Source of the DNA: Metellina segmentata
Taxonomy: Eukaryota; Arthropoda; Arachnida; Araneae; Tetragnathidae
Direction: 5' to 3'
Assembly: GCA_947359465.1 (NCBI GenBank)
Contig: OX375879.1
Coordinates: 126,575,260-126,639,259 of the forward strand
DNA: 64,000 nt
Positions 6,535 to 19,456 of this stretch are shown here, in pieces; positions within the stretch are counted from its first letter, which is position 1, and every line of letters starts with the position of its first letter. The notes beneath the pieces are model-generated. The model had not been told where the DNA came from. It searched no databases and saw only the letters and a list, made by a program, of their open reading frames with translations. The translations under genes were made by a program, and so were the position numbers.

Positions 6535-7465
6535 CGTGATCACCAATACACGACACAACCACTTATTTATTAGAGAAGAATTTGAACTGATAGAAATAAC
6601 ATATTTCCATTGAGTTTAAAAGAAGATTCTTTCGGGTATCGAACCGGAGACCTTCCGCGTATAAAGCAACCACTTATTTATTAGAGAAGAATTTGAACTC
6701 ATAGAAATAACATTTGCGTCGAGTTTAAAAGAAGTTTCTTTCGAGGATAGAAACGAAGACCTTCCGCTTGTAAAGCAGATGTGATCACCACTACACTACA
6801 CAACCACTTATTTATTAGAGAACAGTTTGAACTGATAGAAATAACATTTGCATTGAGTTTAAAAGAAGGTTATTTCGGGTATCGAACCGGAGACCTTACG
6901 GGAGTAAAGCAGACGTGATCACCACTACACCACACAACCACTTATTTATGGGAGAAGAATTTGAACTGATAGAAATAACATTTGCATCGAGTTTAAAAGA
7001 AGGTTCTTTCGGGGAACGAAAGGAAGACCTTCCGCTTGTAAAGCAGATGTGATCACCACTACACTACACAACCACTTATTTATTAGAGAACAGTTTGAAC
7101 TGATAGAAATAACATTTGCATTGAGTTTAAAAGAAGGTTCTTTCGGGTATCGAAACGAAGACCTTCCGCGTGTAAAGCAGACGTGATCACCACTACACAA
7201 CTAAACCACTTATTTATTACGGAAGAATTTGAACTGATAATAATAATATTTGCATTGAGTTTAAAAGAAGGTTCTTTCGGGTAACAAACCGGAAACATTC
7301 CGCGTGTAAAGCAGACGTGATCACAATTACACCACACAACCACTTATTTATTAAAGAAGAATTTGAACTGATAGAAATAACATTTGCATTGAGTTTAAAA
7401 GAAGGTTATTTCGGGTAACGAAAGGAAGACCTTCCGCGTGAAAAGCAGACGTGATCACCACTACA
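6535..7465 (-). repeat. Degenerate left edge of the satellite array
   Basis: The first monomer is truncated and starts inside the tRNA-like part (CGTGATCACC at 6535), so it lacks the box B half. The next has a deletion of about 27 bp: at 6655-6672 the sequence jumps from CGTATAAAGCA to ACCACTTATT, losing box A. Other monomers here are more diverged from each other than in the interior. Damaged edge units are expected where unequal exchange cannot homogenise the array. Confidence 0.7.
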
Positions 7466-10400
7466 CATCACAACCACTTATTTATTAGGGAAGAATTTGA
7501 ACTGATAGATATAACATTTGCATTGAGTTTAAAAGAAGGTTCTTTCGGGTATCCAACCGTAGACCTTCCGCGTGTAAAGCAGACGTGATCACCACTACAC
7601 CACACAACCACTTATTTATTAGAGAAGAATTTGAACTGATAGAAATATCATTTGCATTTAGTTTAAAAGCAGGTTCTTTCGGGGATCGAAACGAAGACCT
7701 TCCGCGTGTAAAGCAGACGTGATCACCACTAAACCACACAAACACTTATTTATTAGAGTAGAATTTGAACTGATAGATATAACATTTCCATTGAGCTTAA
7801 AAGAAGGTTCTTTCTGGTATCCAACCGGAGACCATCCGCGTTTAAAGCAGACGTGATCACCGCTACACCACGCAACCACTTATTTATTAGAGTAGAATTT
7901 GAACTGATAGAAATATCATTTGCATTTAGTTTAAAAGCAGGTTCTTTCGGGGATCGAAACGAAGACCTTCCGCGTGTAAAGCAGACGTGATCACCACTAC
8001 ACCACACAACCACTTGTTTATTAGAGAAGAATTTGAAATGATAGAAATATTATTTGCATCGAGTTTAAAAGAAGGTTCTTTCGGGTATCGAACCGGAGAA
8101 CTTCCGCGTGTAAAGCAGACGTGATCACCACTACACCACAAAACCACTTATTTATTAGAGAATAATTTGAACTAATAGAAATAACATTTCCATTGAGTTT
8201 AATAGAAGGTTCTATCGGGGATCGAACCGGATACCTTCCGCGTGTAAAGCAGACGTGATCACCACTACACCACACAACCACTTATTTATTAGAGAAGAAT
8301 TTGAACTGATAGATATATCATTTGCATTTAGTTTAAAAGCAGGTTCTTTCGGGGATCGAAACGAAGACCTTCCGCGTGTAAAGCAGACGTGATCACCACT
8401 AAACCACACAAACACTTATTTATTAGAGTAGAATTTGAACTGATAGATATAACATTTGCATTGAGTTTAAAAGAAGGTTCTTTCTGGTATCCAACCGGAG
8501 ACCATCCGCGTGTAAAGCAGACGTGATCACCACTACACTACACAACCACTTATTTATTAGAGAACAGTTTGAACTGATAGAAATAACATTTGCATTGAGT
8601 TTACAAGAAGGTTCTTTCGGGTATCGAACCGGAGACCTTACGCGAGTAAAGCAGACGTGATCACCACTACACCACACAAACACTTATTTATGAGAGAAGA
8701 ATTTGAACTGATAGAAATAACATTTCTATTGAGTTTAAAAGAAGGTTCTTTCGGGTATCGAACCGGAGACCTTCCGCGTGTAAAGCAGACGTGATCACCA
8801 CTACACCACCCAACCACTTATTTATTAGAGAAGAATTTGAACTCATAGAAATAACATTTGCGTCGAGTTTAAAAGAAGTTTCTTTCGAGGCTAGAAACGA
8901 AGACCTTCCGCTTGTAAAGCAGAAGTGATCACCACTACACCACACAACCACTTATTTATGAGAGAAGAATTTGAACTGATAGAAATAACATTTCTATTGA
9001 GTTTAAAAGAAAGTTCTTTCGGGTATCGAACCGGAGACCTTCCGCGTGTATAGCAGACGTGATCACCAATACACCACACAACCACTTATTTATTAGAGAA
9101 GAATTTGAACTGATAGAAATAACATATTTCCATTGAGTTTAAAAGAAGATTCTTTCGGGTATCGAACCGGAGACCTTCCGAGTGTAAAGCAGGCGTGATC
9201 ACCACTACACCACACAACCACTTATTTATTAGAGAAGAATTTGAACTCATAGAAATAACATTTGCGTCGAGTTTAAAAGAAGTTTCTTTCGAGGATAGAA
9301 ACGAAGACCTTCCGCTTGTAAAGCAGATGTGATCACCACTACACTACACAACCACTTATTTATTAGAGATCAGTTTGAACTGATAGAAATAACATTTGCA
9401 TTGAGTTTAAAAGAAGGTTCTTTCGGGTATCGAACTGGAGACCTTACGCGAGTAAAGCAGACGTGATCACCACTACACCACACAACCACTTATTTATGGG
9501 AGAAGAATTTGAACTGATAGAAATAACATTTGCATCGAGTTTAAAAGAAGGTTCTTTCGGGTAACGAAAGGAAGACCTTCCACGTGTAAAGCAGACGTGA
9601 TCACCACTACACAACACAACCACTTATTTATTAGAGAACAGTTTGAACTGATAGAAATAACATTTGCATTGAGTTTAAAAGAAGGTTCTTTCGGGTATCG
9701 AAACGAAGACCTTCCGCTTGTAAAGCAGACGTGATCACCACTACACAACACAACCACTTATTTATTAGGGAAGAATTTGAACTGATAGATATAACATTTG
9801 CATTGAGTTTAAAAGAAGGTTCTTTCGGGTATCCAACCGTAGACCTTCCGCGTGTAAAGCAGACGTGATCACCACTACACCACACAACCACTTATTTATT
9901 AGAGAAGAATTTGAACTGATAGAAATATCATTTGCATTTAGTTTAAAAGCAGGTTCTTTCGGGGATCGAAACGAAGACCTTCCGCGTGTAAAGCAGACGT
10001 GATCACCACTAAACCACACAAACACTTATTTATTAGAGTAGAATTTGAACTGATAGATATAACATTTCCATTGAGCTTAAAAGAAGGTTCTTTCTGGTAT
10101 CCAACCGGAGACCATCCGCGTTTAAAGCAGACGTGATCACCGCTACACCACGCAACCACTTATTTATTAGAGAAGAATTTGAACTGATAGAAATATCATT
10201 TGCATTTAGTTTAAAAGCAGGTTCTTTCGGGGATCGAAACGAAGACCTTCCGCGTGTAAAGCAGACGTGATCACCACTACACCACACAACCACTTGTTTA
10301 TTAGAGAAGAATTTGAAATGATAGAAATATTATTTGCATCGAGTTTAAAAGAAGGTTCTTTCGGGTATCGAACCGGAGAACTTCCGCGTGTAAAGCAGAC

Positions 10401-11085
10401 GTGATCACCACTACACCACAAAACCACTTATTTATTAGAGAATAATTTGAACTAATAGAAATAACATTTCCATTGAGTTTAATAGAAGGTTCTATCGGGG
10501 ATCGAACCTATACCTTCCGCGTGTAAAGCAGACGTGATCACCACTACACCACACAACCACTTATTTATTAGAGAAGAATTTGAACTGATAGAAATATCAT
10601 TTGCATTTAGTTTAAAAGCAGGTTCTTTCGGGGATCGAAACGAAGACCTTCCGCGTGTAAAGCAGACGTGATCACCACTAAACCACACAAACACTTATTT
10701 ATTAGAGTAGAATTTGAACTGATAGATATAACATTTGCATTGAGTTTAAAAGAAGGTTCTTTCTGGTATCCAACCGGAGACCATCCGCGTGTAAAGCAGA
10801 CGTGATCACCACTACACTACACAACCACTTATTTATTAGAGAACAGTTTGAACTGATAGAAATAACATTTGCATTGAGTTTACAAGAAGGTTCTTTCGGG
10901 TATCGAACCGGAGACCTTACGCGAGTAAAGCAGACGTGAGCACCACTACACCACACAAACACTTATTTATGAGAGAAGAATTTGAACTGATAGAAATAAC
11001 ATTTCTATTGAGTTTAAAAGAAGGTTCTTTCGGGTATCGAACCGGAGACCTTCCGCGTGTAAAGCAGACGTGATCACCACTACAC
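7465..11085 (-). repeat. Higher-order repeat: 17-monomer duplication (about 2280 bp)
   Basis: The block at about 7465-8805 recurs at about 9745-11085 with an offset of 2280 bp. The offset falls to 2279 after a one-base loss near 10508, where AACCGGATACC becomes AACCTATACC. Monomer variants follow in the same order, including the CTTGTTTATTAG variant (8012 and 10292). Confidence 0.8.
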
Positions 11086-14000
11086 CACACAACCACTTAT
11101 TTATTTGAGAAGAATTTGAACTGTTAGAAATAACATATTTCCATTGAGTTTGAAAGAAGGTTCTTTCGGGTATCGAACCGGAGACCTTCCGCGTGTAAAG
11201 CAGGAGTGATCACCACTACACCACCCAACCACTTATTTATTAGAGAAGAATTTGAACTCATAGAAATAACATTTGCGTCGAGTTTAAAAGAAGTTTCTTT
11301 CGAGGCTAGAAACGAAGACCTTCCGCTTGTAAAGCAGACGTGATCACCACTACACTACACAACCACTTATTTATTAGAGAACAGTTTGAACTGATAGAAA
11401 TAACATTTGCATTGAGTTTAAAAGAAGGTTCTTTCGGGTATCGAACCGGAGACCTTACGCGAGTAAAGCAGAAGTGATCACCACTACACCACACAACCAC
11501 TTATTTATGAGAGAAGAATTTGAACTGATAGAAATAACATTTCTATTGAGTTTAAAAGAAAGTTCTTTCGGGTATCGAACCGGAGACCTTCCGCGTGTAT
11601 AGCAGACGTGATCACCAATACACCACACAACCACTTATTTATTAGAGAAGAATTTGAACTGATAGAAATAACATATTTCCATTGAGTTTAAAAGAAGATT
11701 CTTTCGGGTATCGAACCGGAGACCTTCCGAGTGTAAAGCAGGCGTGATCACCACTACACCACACAACCACTTATTTATTAGAGAAGAATTTGAACTCATA
11801 GAAATAACATTTGCGTCGAGTTTAAAAGAAGTTTCTTTCGAGGATAGAAACGAAGACCTTCCGCTTGTAAAGCAGATGTGATCACCACTACACTACACAA
11901 CCACTTATTTATTAGAGAACAGTTTGAACTGATAGAAATAACATTTGCATTGAGTTTAAAAGAAGGTTCTTTCGGGTATCGAACTGGAGACCTTACGCGA
12001 GTAAAGCAGACGTGATCACCACTACACCACACAACCACTTATTTATGGGAGAAGAATTTGAACTGATAGAAATAACATTTGCATCGAGTTTAAAAGAAGG
12101 TTCTTTCGGGTAACGAAAGGAAGACCTTCCACGTGTAAAGCAGACGTGATCACCACTACACAACACAACCACTTATTTATTAGAGAACAGTTTGAACTGA
12201 TAGAAATAACATTTGCATTGAGTTTAAAAGAAGGTTCTTTCGGGTATCGAAACGAAGACCTTCCGCTTGTAAAGCAGACGTGATCACCACTACACCACAC
12301 AACCACTTACTTATTAGAGAAGAATTTGAACTGATAGAAATAACATTTGCATTGAGTTTAAAAGAAGGTTATTTCGGGTAACGAAAGGAAGACCATCCGC
12401 GTGTAAAGCAGACGTGATCACCACTACACATCACAACCACTTATTTATTAGAGAAGAATTTGAACTGATAGAAATATCATTTGCATTTAGTTTAAAAGCA
12501 GGTTCTTTCGGGGATCGAAACGAAGACCTTCCGCGTGTAAAGCAGACGTGATCACCACTAAACCACACAAACACTTATTTATTAGAGTAGAATTTGAACT
12601 GATAGATATAACATTTGCATTGAGTTTAAAAGAAGGTTCTTTCTGGTATCCAACCGGAGACCATCCGCGTGTAAAGCAGACGTGATCAACACTACACTAC
12701 ACAACCACTTATTTATTAGAGAACAGTTTGAACTGATAGAAATAACATTTGCATTGAGTTTACAAGAAGGTTCTTTCGGGTATCGAACCGGAGACCTTAC
12801 GCGAGTAAAGCAGACGTGATCACCACTACACCACACAAACACTTATTTATGAGAGAAGAATTTGAACTGATAGAAATAACATTTCTATTGAGTTTAAAAG
12901 AAAAGTTCTTTCGGGTATCGAACCGGAGACCTTCCGCGTGTAAAGCAGACGTGATCACCACTACACCACACAACCACTTATTTATTTGAGAAGAATTTGA
13001 ACTGATAGAAATAACATATTTCCATTGAGTTTAAAAGAAGGTTCTTTCGGGTATCGAACCGGAGACCTTCCGCGTGTAAAGCAGGAGTGATCACCACTAC
13101 ACCACCCAACCACTTATTTATTAGAGAAGAATTTGAACTCATAGAAATAACATTTGCGTCGAGTTTAAAAGAAGTTTCTTTCGAGGCTAGAAACGAAGAC
13201 CTTCCGCTTGTAAAGCAGACGTGATCACCACTACACTACACAACCACTTATTTATTAGAGAACAGTTTGAACTGATAGAAATAACATTTGCATTGAGTTT
13301 AAAAGAAGGTTCTTTCGGGTATCGAACCGGAGACCTTACGCGAGTAAAGCAGAAGTGATCACCACTACACCACACAACCACTTATTTATGAGAGAAGAAT
13401 TTGAACTGATAGAAATAACATTTCTATTGAGTTTAAAAGAAAGTTCTTTCGGGTATCGAACCGGAGACCTTCCGCGTGTATAGCAGACGTGATCACCAAT
13501 ACACCACACAACCACTTATTTATTAGAGAAGAATTTGAACTGATAGAAATAACATATTTCCATTGAGTTTAAAAGAAGATTCTTTCGGGTATCGAACCGG
13601 AGACCTTCCGAGTGTAAAGCAGGCGTGATCACCACTACACCACACAACCACTTATTTATTAGAGAAGAATTTGAACTCATAGAAATAACATTTGCGTCGA
13701 GTTTAAAAGAAGTTTCTTTCGAGGATAGAAACGAAGACCTTCCGCTTGTAAAGCAGATGTGATCACCACTACACTACACAACCACTTATTTATTAGAGAA
13801 CAGTTTGAACTGATAGAAATAACATTTGCATTGAGTTTAAAAGAAGGTTCTTTCGGGTATCGAACTGGAGACCTTACGCGAGTAAAGCAGACGTGATCAC
13901 CACTACACCACACAACCACTTATTTATGGGAGAAGAATTTGAACTGATGGAAATAACATTTGCATCGAGTTTAAAAGAAGGTTCTTTCGGGTAACGAAAG

Positions 14001-15540
14001 GAAGACCTTCCACGTGTAAAGCAGACGTGATCACCACTACACAACACAACCACTTATTTATTAGAGAACAGTTTGAACTGATAGAAATAACATTTGCATT
14101 GAGTTTAAAAGAAGGTTCTTTCGGGTATCGAAACGAAGACCTTCCGCTTGTAAAGCAGACGTGATCACCACTACACCACACAACCACTTACTTATTAGAG
14201 AAGAATTTGAACTGATAGAAATAACATTTGCATTGAGTTTAAAAGAAGGTTATTTCGGGTAACGAAAGGAAGACCATCCGCGTGTAAAGCAGACGTGATC
14301 ACCACTACACATCACAACCACTTATTTATTAGAGAAGAATTTGAACTGATAGAAATATCATTTGCATTTAGTTTAAAAGCAGGTTCTTTCGGGGATCGAA
14401 ACGAAGACCTTCCGCGTGTAAAGCAGACGTGATCACCACTAAACCACACAAACACTTATTTATTAGAGTAGAATTTGAACTGATAGATATAACATTTGCA
14501 TTGAGTTTAAAAGAAGGTTCTTTCTGGTATCCAACCGGAGACCATCCGCGTGTAAAGCAGACGTGATCAACACTACACTACACAACCACTTATTTATTAG
14601 AGAACAGTTTGAACTGATAGAAATAACATTTGCATTGAGTTTACAAGAAGGTTCTTTCGGGTATCGAACCGGAGACCTTACGCGAGTAAAGCAGACGTGA
14701 TCACCACTACACCACACAAACACTTATTTATGAGAGAAGAATTTGAACTGATAGAAATAACATTTCTATTGAGTTTAAAAGAAAAGTTCTTTCGGGTATC
14801 GAACCGGAGACCTTCCGCGTGTAAAGCAGACGTGATCACCACTACACCACACAACCACTTATTTATTTGAGAAGAATTTGAACTGATAGAAATAACATAT
14901 TTCCATTGAGTTTAAAAGAAGGTTCTTTCGGGTATCGAACCGGAGACCTTCCGCGTGTAAAGCAGGAGTGATCACCACTACACCACCCAACCACTTATTT
15001 ATTAGAGAAGAATTTGAACTCATAGAAATAACATTTGCGTCGAGTTTAAAAGAAGTTTCTTTCGAGGCTAGAAACGAAGACCTTCCGCTTGTAAAGCAGA
15101 CGTGATCACCACTACACTACACAACCACTTATTTATTAGAGAACAGTTTGTACTGATAGAAACAACATTTGCATTGAGTTTAAAAAAAGGTTCTTTCGGG
15201 TATCGAACCGGAGACCTTACGCGAGTAAAGCAGACGTGATCACCACTACACCACACAACCACTTATTTATGAGAGAAGAATTTGAACTGATAGAAATAAC
15301 ATTTCTATTGAGTTTAAAAGAAAGTTCTTTCGGGTATCGAACCGGAGACCTTCCGCCTGTATAGCAGACGTGATCACCAATACACCACACAACCACTTAT
15401 TTATTAGAGAAGAATTTGAACTGATAGAAATAACATATTTCCATTGAGTTTAAAAGAAGATTCTTTCGGGTATCGAACCGGAGACCTTCCGAGTGTAAAG
15501 CAGGCGTGATCACCACTACACCACACAACCACTTATTTAT
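10702..15540 (-). repeat. Higher-order repeat: 14-monomer unit of about 1880 bp, about 2.6 copies
   Basis: Matching monomer variants occur at 10702, 12582 and 14463, and at 11306, 13187 and 15068. Offsets are 1880 then 1881 bp. The one-base difference is explained by GAAAAGTTC (near 12900 and 14780), which is GAAGGTTC in the first copy (near 11020). The third copy breaks off at about 15545. Confidence 0.85.
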
Positions 15541-16479
15541 TAGAGAAGAATTTGAACTGATAGAAATAACATTTGCATTGAGTTTAAAAGAAGGTTCTTT
15601 CGGGTATCGAACTGGAGACCTTACGCGAGTAAAGCAGACGTGATCACCACTACACCACCCAACCACTTATTTATGGGAGAAGAATTTGAACTGATAGAAA
15701 TAACATTTCCATTGAGTTTAATAGAAGGTTCTTTCGGGTATCCAACCGGAGACCTTCCGCGTGTAAAGCAGATGTGATCACCACTACACCACACAACCAC
15801 TTACTTATTAGAGAAGAATTTGAACTGATAGAAATAACATTTGCATTGAGTTTAAAAGAAGGTTATTTCGGGTAACGAAAGGAAGACCTTCCGCGTGTAA
15901 AGCAGACGTGATCACCACTACACATCACAACCACTTATTTATTAGGGAAGAATTTGAACTGATAGATATAACATTTGCATTGAGTTTAAAAGAAGGTTCT
16001 TTCTGGTATCCAACCGTAGACCTTCCGCGTGTAAAGCAGACGTGATCACCACTACACCACACAACCACTTATTTATTAGAGAAGAATTTGAACTGATAGA
16101 AATATCATTTGCATTTAGTTTAAAAGCAGGTTCTTTCGGGGATCGAAACGAAGACCTTCCGCGTGTAAAGCAGACGTGATCACCACTAAACCACACAAAC
16201 ACTTATTTATTAGAGTAGAATTTGAACTGATAGAGATAACATTTGCATTGAGTTTAAAAGAAGGTTCTTTCTGGTATCCAACCGGAGACCATCCGCGTGT
16301 AAAGCAGACGTGATCACCGCTACACCACGCAACCACTTATTTATTAGAGAAGAATTTGAACTGATAGAAATATCATTTGCATTTAGTTTAAAAGCAGGTT
16401 CTTTCGGGGATCGAAACGAAGACCTTCCGCGTGTAAAGCAGACGTGATCACCACTACACCACACAACCACTTGTTTATT

Positions 16480-17560
16480 AGAGAAGAATTTGAACTGATA
16501 GAAATAACATTTCTATTGAGTTTAAAAGAAAAGTTCTTTCGGGTATCGAACCGGAGACCTTCCGCGTGTAAAGCAGACGTGATCACCACTACACCACACA
16601 ACCACTTATTTATTTGAGAAGAATTTGAACTGATAGAAATAACATATTTCCATTGAGTTTAAAAGAAGGTTCTTTCGGGTATCGAACCGGAGACCTTCCG
16701 CGTGTAAAGCAGGAGTGATCACCACTACACCACCCAACCACTTATTTATTAGAGAAGAATTTGAACTCATAGAAATAACATTTGCGTCGAGTTTAAAAGA
16801 AGTTTCTTTCGAGGCTAGAAACGAAGACCTTCCGCTTGTAAAGCAGACGTGATCACCACTACACTACACAACCACTTATTTATTAGAGAACAGTTTGAAC
16901 TGATAGAAACAACATTTGCATTGAGTTTAAAAAAAGGTTCTTTCGGGTATCGAACCGGAGACCTTACGCGAGTAAAGCAGACGTGATCACCACTACACCA
17001 CACAACCACTTATTTATGAGAGAAGAATTTGAACTGATAGAAATAACATTTCTATTGAGTTTAAAAGAAAAGTTCTTTCGGGTATCGAACCGGAGACCTT
17101 CCGCGTGTAAAGCAGACGTGATCACCACTACACCACACAACCACTTATTTATTTGAGAAGAATTTGAACTGATAGAAATAACATATTTCCATTGAGTTTA
17201 AAAGAAGGTTCTTTCGGGTATCGAACCGGAGACCTTCCGCGTGTAAAGCAGGAGTGATCACCACTACACCACCCAACCACTTATTTATTAGAGAAGAATT
17301 TGAACTCATAGAAATAACATTTGCGTCGAGTTTAAAAGAAGTTTCTTTCGAGGCTAGAAACGAAGACCTTCCGCTTGTAAAGCAGACGTGATCACCACTA
17401 CACTACACAACCACTTATTTATTAGAGAACAGTTTGAACTGATAGAAACAACATTTGCATTGAGTTTAAAAAAAGGTTCTTTCGGGTATCGAACCGGAAA
17501 CCTTACGCGAGTAAAGCAGACGTGATCACCACTACACCACACAACCACTTATTTATGAGA
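16480..17560 (-). repeat. Local 4-monomer tandem duplication (539 bp)
   Basis: A four-monomer group including the GAAAAGTTC, AACATATTTCC and GAGGCTAG variants is repeated with an offset of 539 bp (for example 16815 and 17354). It is a small recent unequal exchange within the larger pattern. Confidence 0.7.
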
Positions 17561-19456
17561 GAAGAATTTGAACTGATAGAAATAACATTTCTATTGAGTT
17601 TAAAAGAAAGTTCTTTCGGGTATCGAACCGGAGACCTTCCGCCTGTATAGCAGACGTGATCACCAATACACCACACAACCACTTATTTATTAGAGAAGAA
17701 TTTGAACTGATAGAAATAACATATTTCCATTGAGTTTAAAAGAAGATTCTTTCGGGTATCGAACCGAAGACCTTCCGAGTGTAAAGCAGGCGTGATCACC
17801 ACTACACCACACAACCACTTATTTATTAGAGAAGAATTTGAACTCATAGAAATAACATTTGCGTCGAGTTTAAAAGAAGTTTCTTTCGAGGATGGAAACG
17901 AAGACCTTCCGCTTGTAAAGCAGATGTGATCACCACTACACTACACAACCACTTATTTATTAGAGAACAGTTTGAACTGATAGAAATAACATTTGCATTG
18001 AGTTTAAAAGAAGGTTCTTTCGGGTATCGAACTGGAGACCTTACGCGAGTAAAGCAGACGTGATCACCACTACACCACCCAACCACTTATTTATGGGAGA
18101 AGAATTTGAACTGATAGAAATAACATTTCCATTGAGTTTAATAGAAGGTTCTTTCGGGTATCCAACCGGAGACCTTCCGCGTGTAAAGCAGACGTGATCA
18201 CCACTACACCACACAACCACTTACTTATTAGAGAAGAATTTGAACTGATAGAAATATCATTTGCATTTAGTTTAAAAGCAGGTTCTTTCGGGGATCGAAA
18301 CGAAGACCTTCCGCGTGTAAAGCAGACGTGATCACCACTAAACCACACAAACACTTATTTATTAGAGTAGAATTTGAACTGATAGATATAACATTTGCAT
18401 TGAGTTTAAAAGAAGGTTCTTTCTGGTATCCAACCGGAGACCATCCGCGTGTAAAGCAGACGTGATCACCACTACACTACACAACCACTTATTTATTAGA
18501 GAACAGTTTGAACTGATAGAAATAACATTTGCATTGAGTTTACAAGAAGGTTCTTTCGGGTATCGAACCGGAGACCTTACGCGAGTAAAGCAGACGTGAT
18601 GACCACTACACCACACAAACACTTATTTATGAGAGAAGAATTTGAACTAATAGAAATAACATTTCTATTGAGTTTAAAAGAAAAGTTCTTTCGGGTATCG
18701 AACCGGAGACCTTCCGCGTTTAAAGCAGACGTGATCACCACTACACCACACAACCACTTATTTATTTGAGAAGAATTTGAACTGATAGAAATAACATATT
18801 TCCATTGAGTTTAAAAGAAGGTTCTTTCGGGTATCGAACCGGAGACCTTCCGCGTGTAAAGCAGGAGTGATCACCACTACACCACCCAACCACTTATTTA
18901 TTAGAGAAGAATTTGAACTCATAGAAATAACATTTGCGTCGAGTTTAAAAGAAGTTTCTTTCGAGGCTAGAAACGAAGACCTTCCGCTTGTAAAGCAGAC
19001 GTGATCACCACTACACTACACAACCACTTATTTATTAGAGAACAGTTTGTACTGATAGAAACAACATTTGCATTGAGTTTAAAAAAAGGTTCTTTCGGGT
19101 ATCGAACCGGAGACCTTACGCGAGTAAAGCAGACGTGATCACCACTACACCACACAACCACTTATTTATGAGAGAAGAATTTGAACTGATAGAAATAACA
19201 TTTCTATTGAGTTTAAAAGAAAGTTCTTTCGGGTATCGAACCGGAGACCTTCCGCCTGTATAGCAGACGTGATCACCAATACACCACACAACCACTTATT
19301 TATTAGAGAAGAATTTGAACTGATAGAAATAACATATTTCCATTGAGTTTAAAAGAAGATTCTTTCGGGTATCGAACCGGAGACCTTCCGAGTGTAAAGC
19401 AGGCGTGATCACCACTACACCACACAACCACTTATTTATTAGAGAAGAATTTGAAC

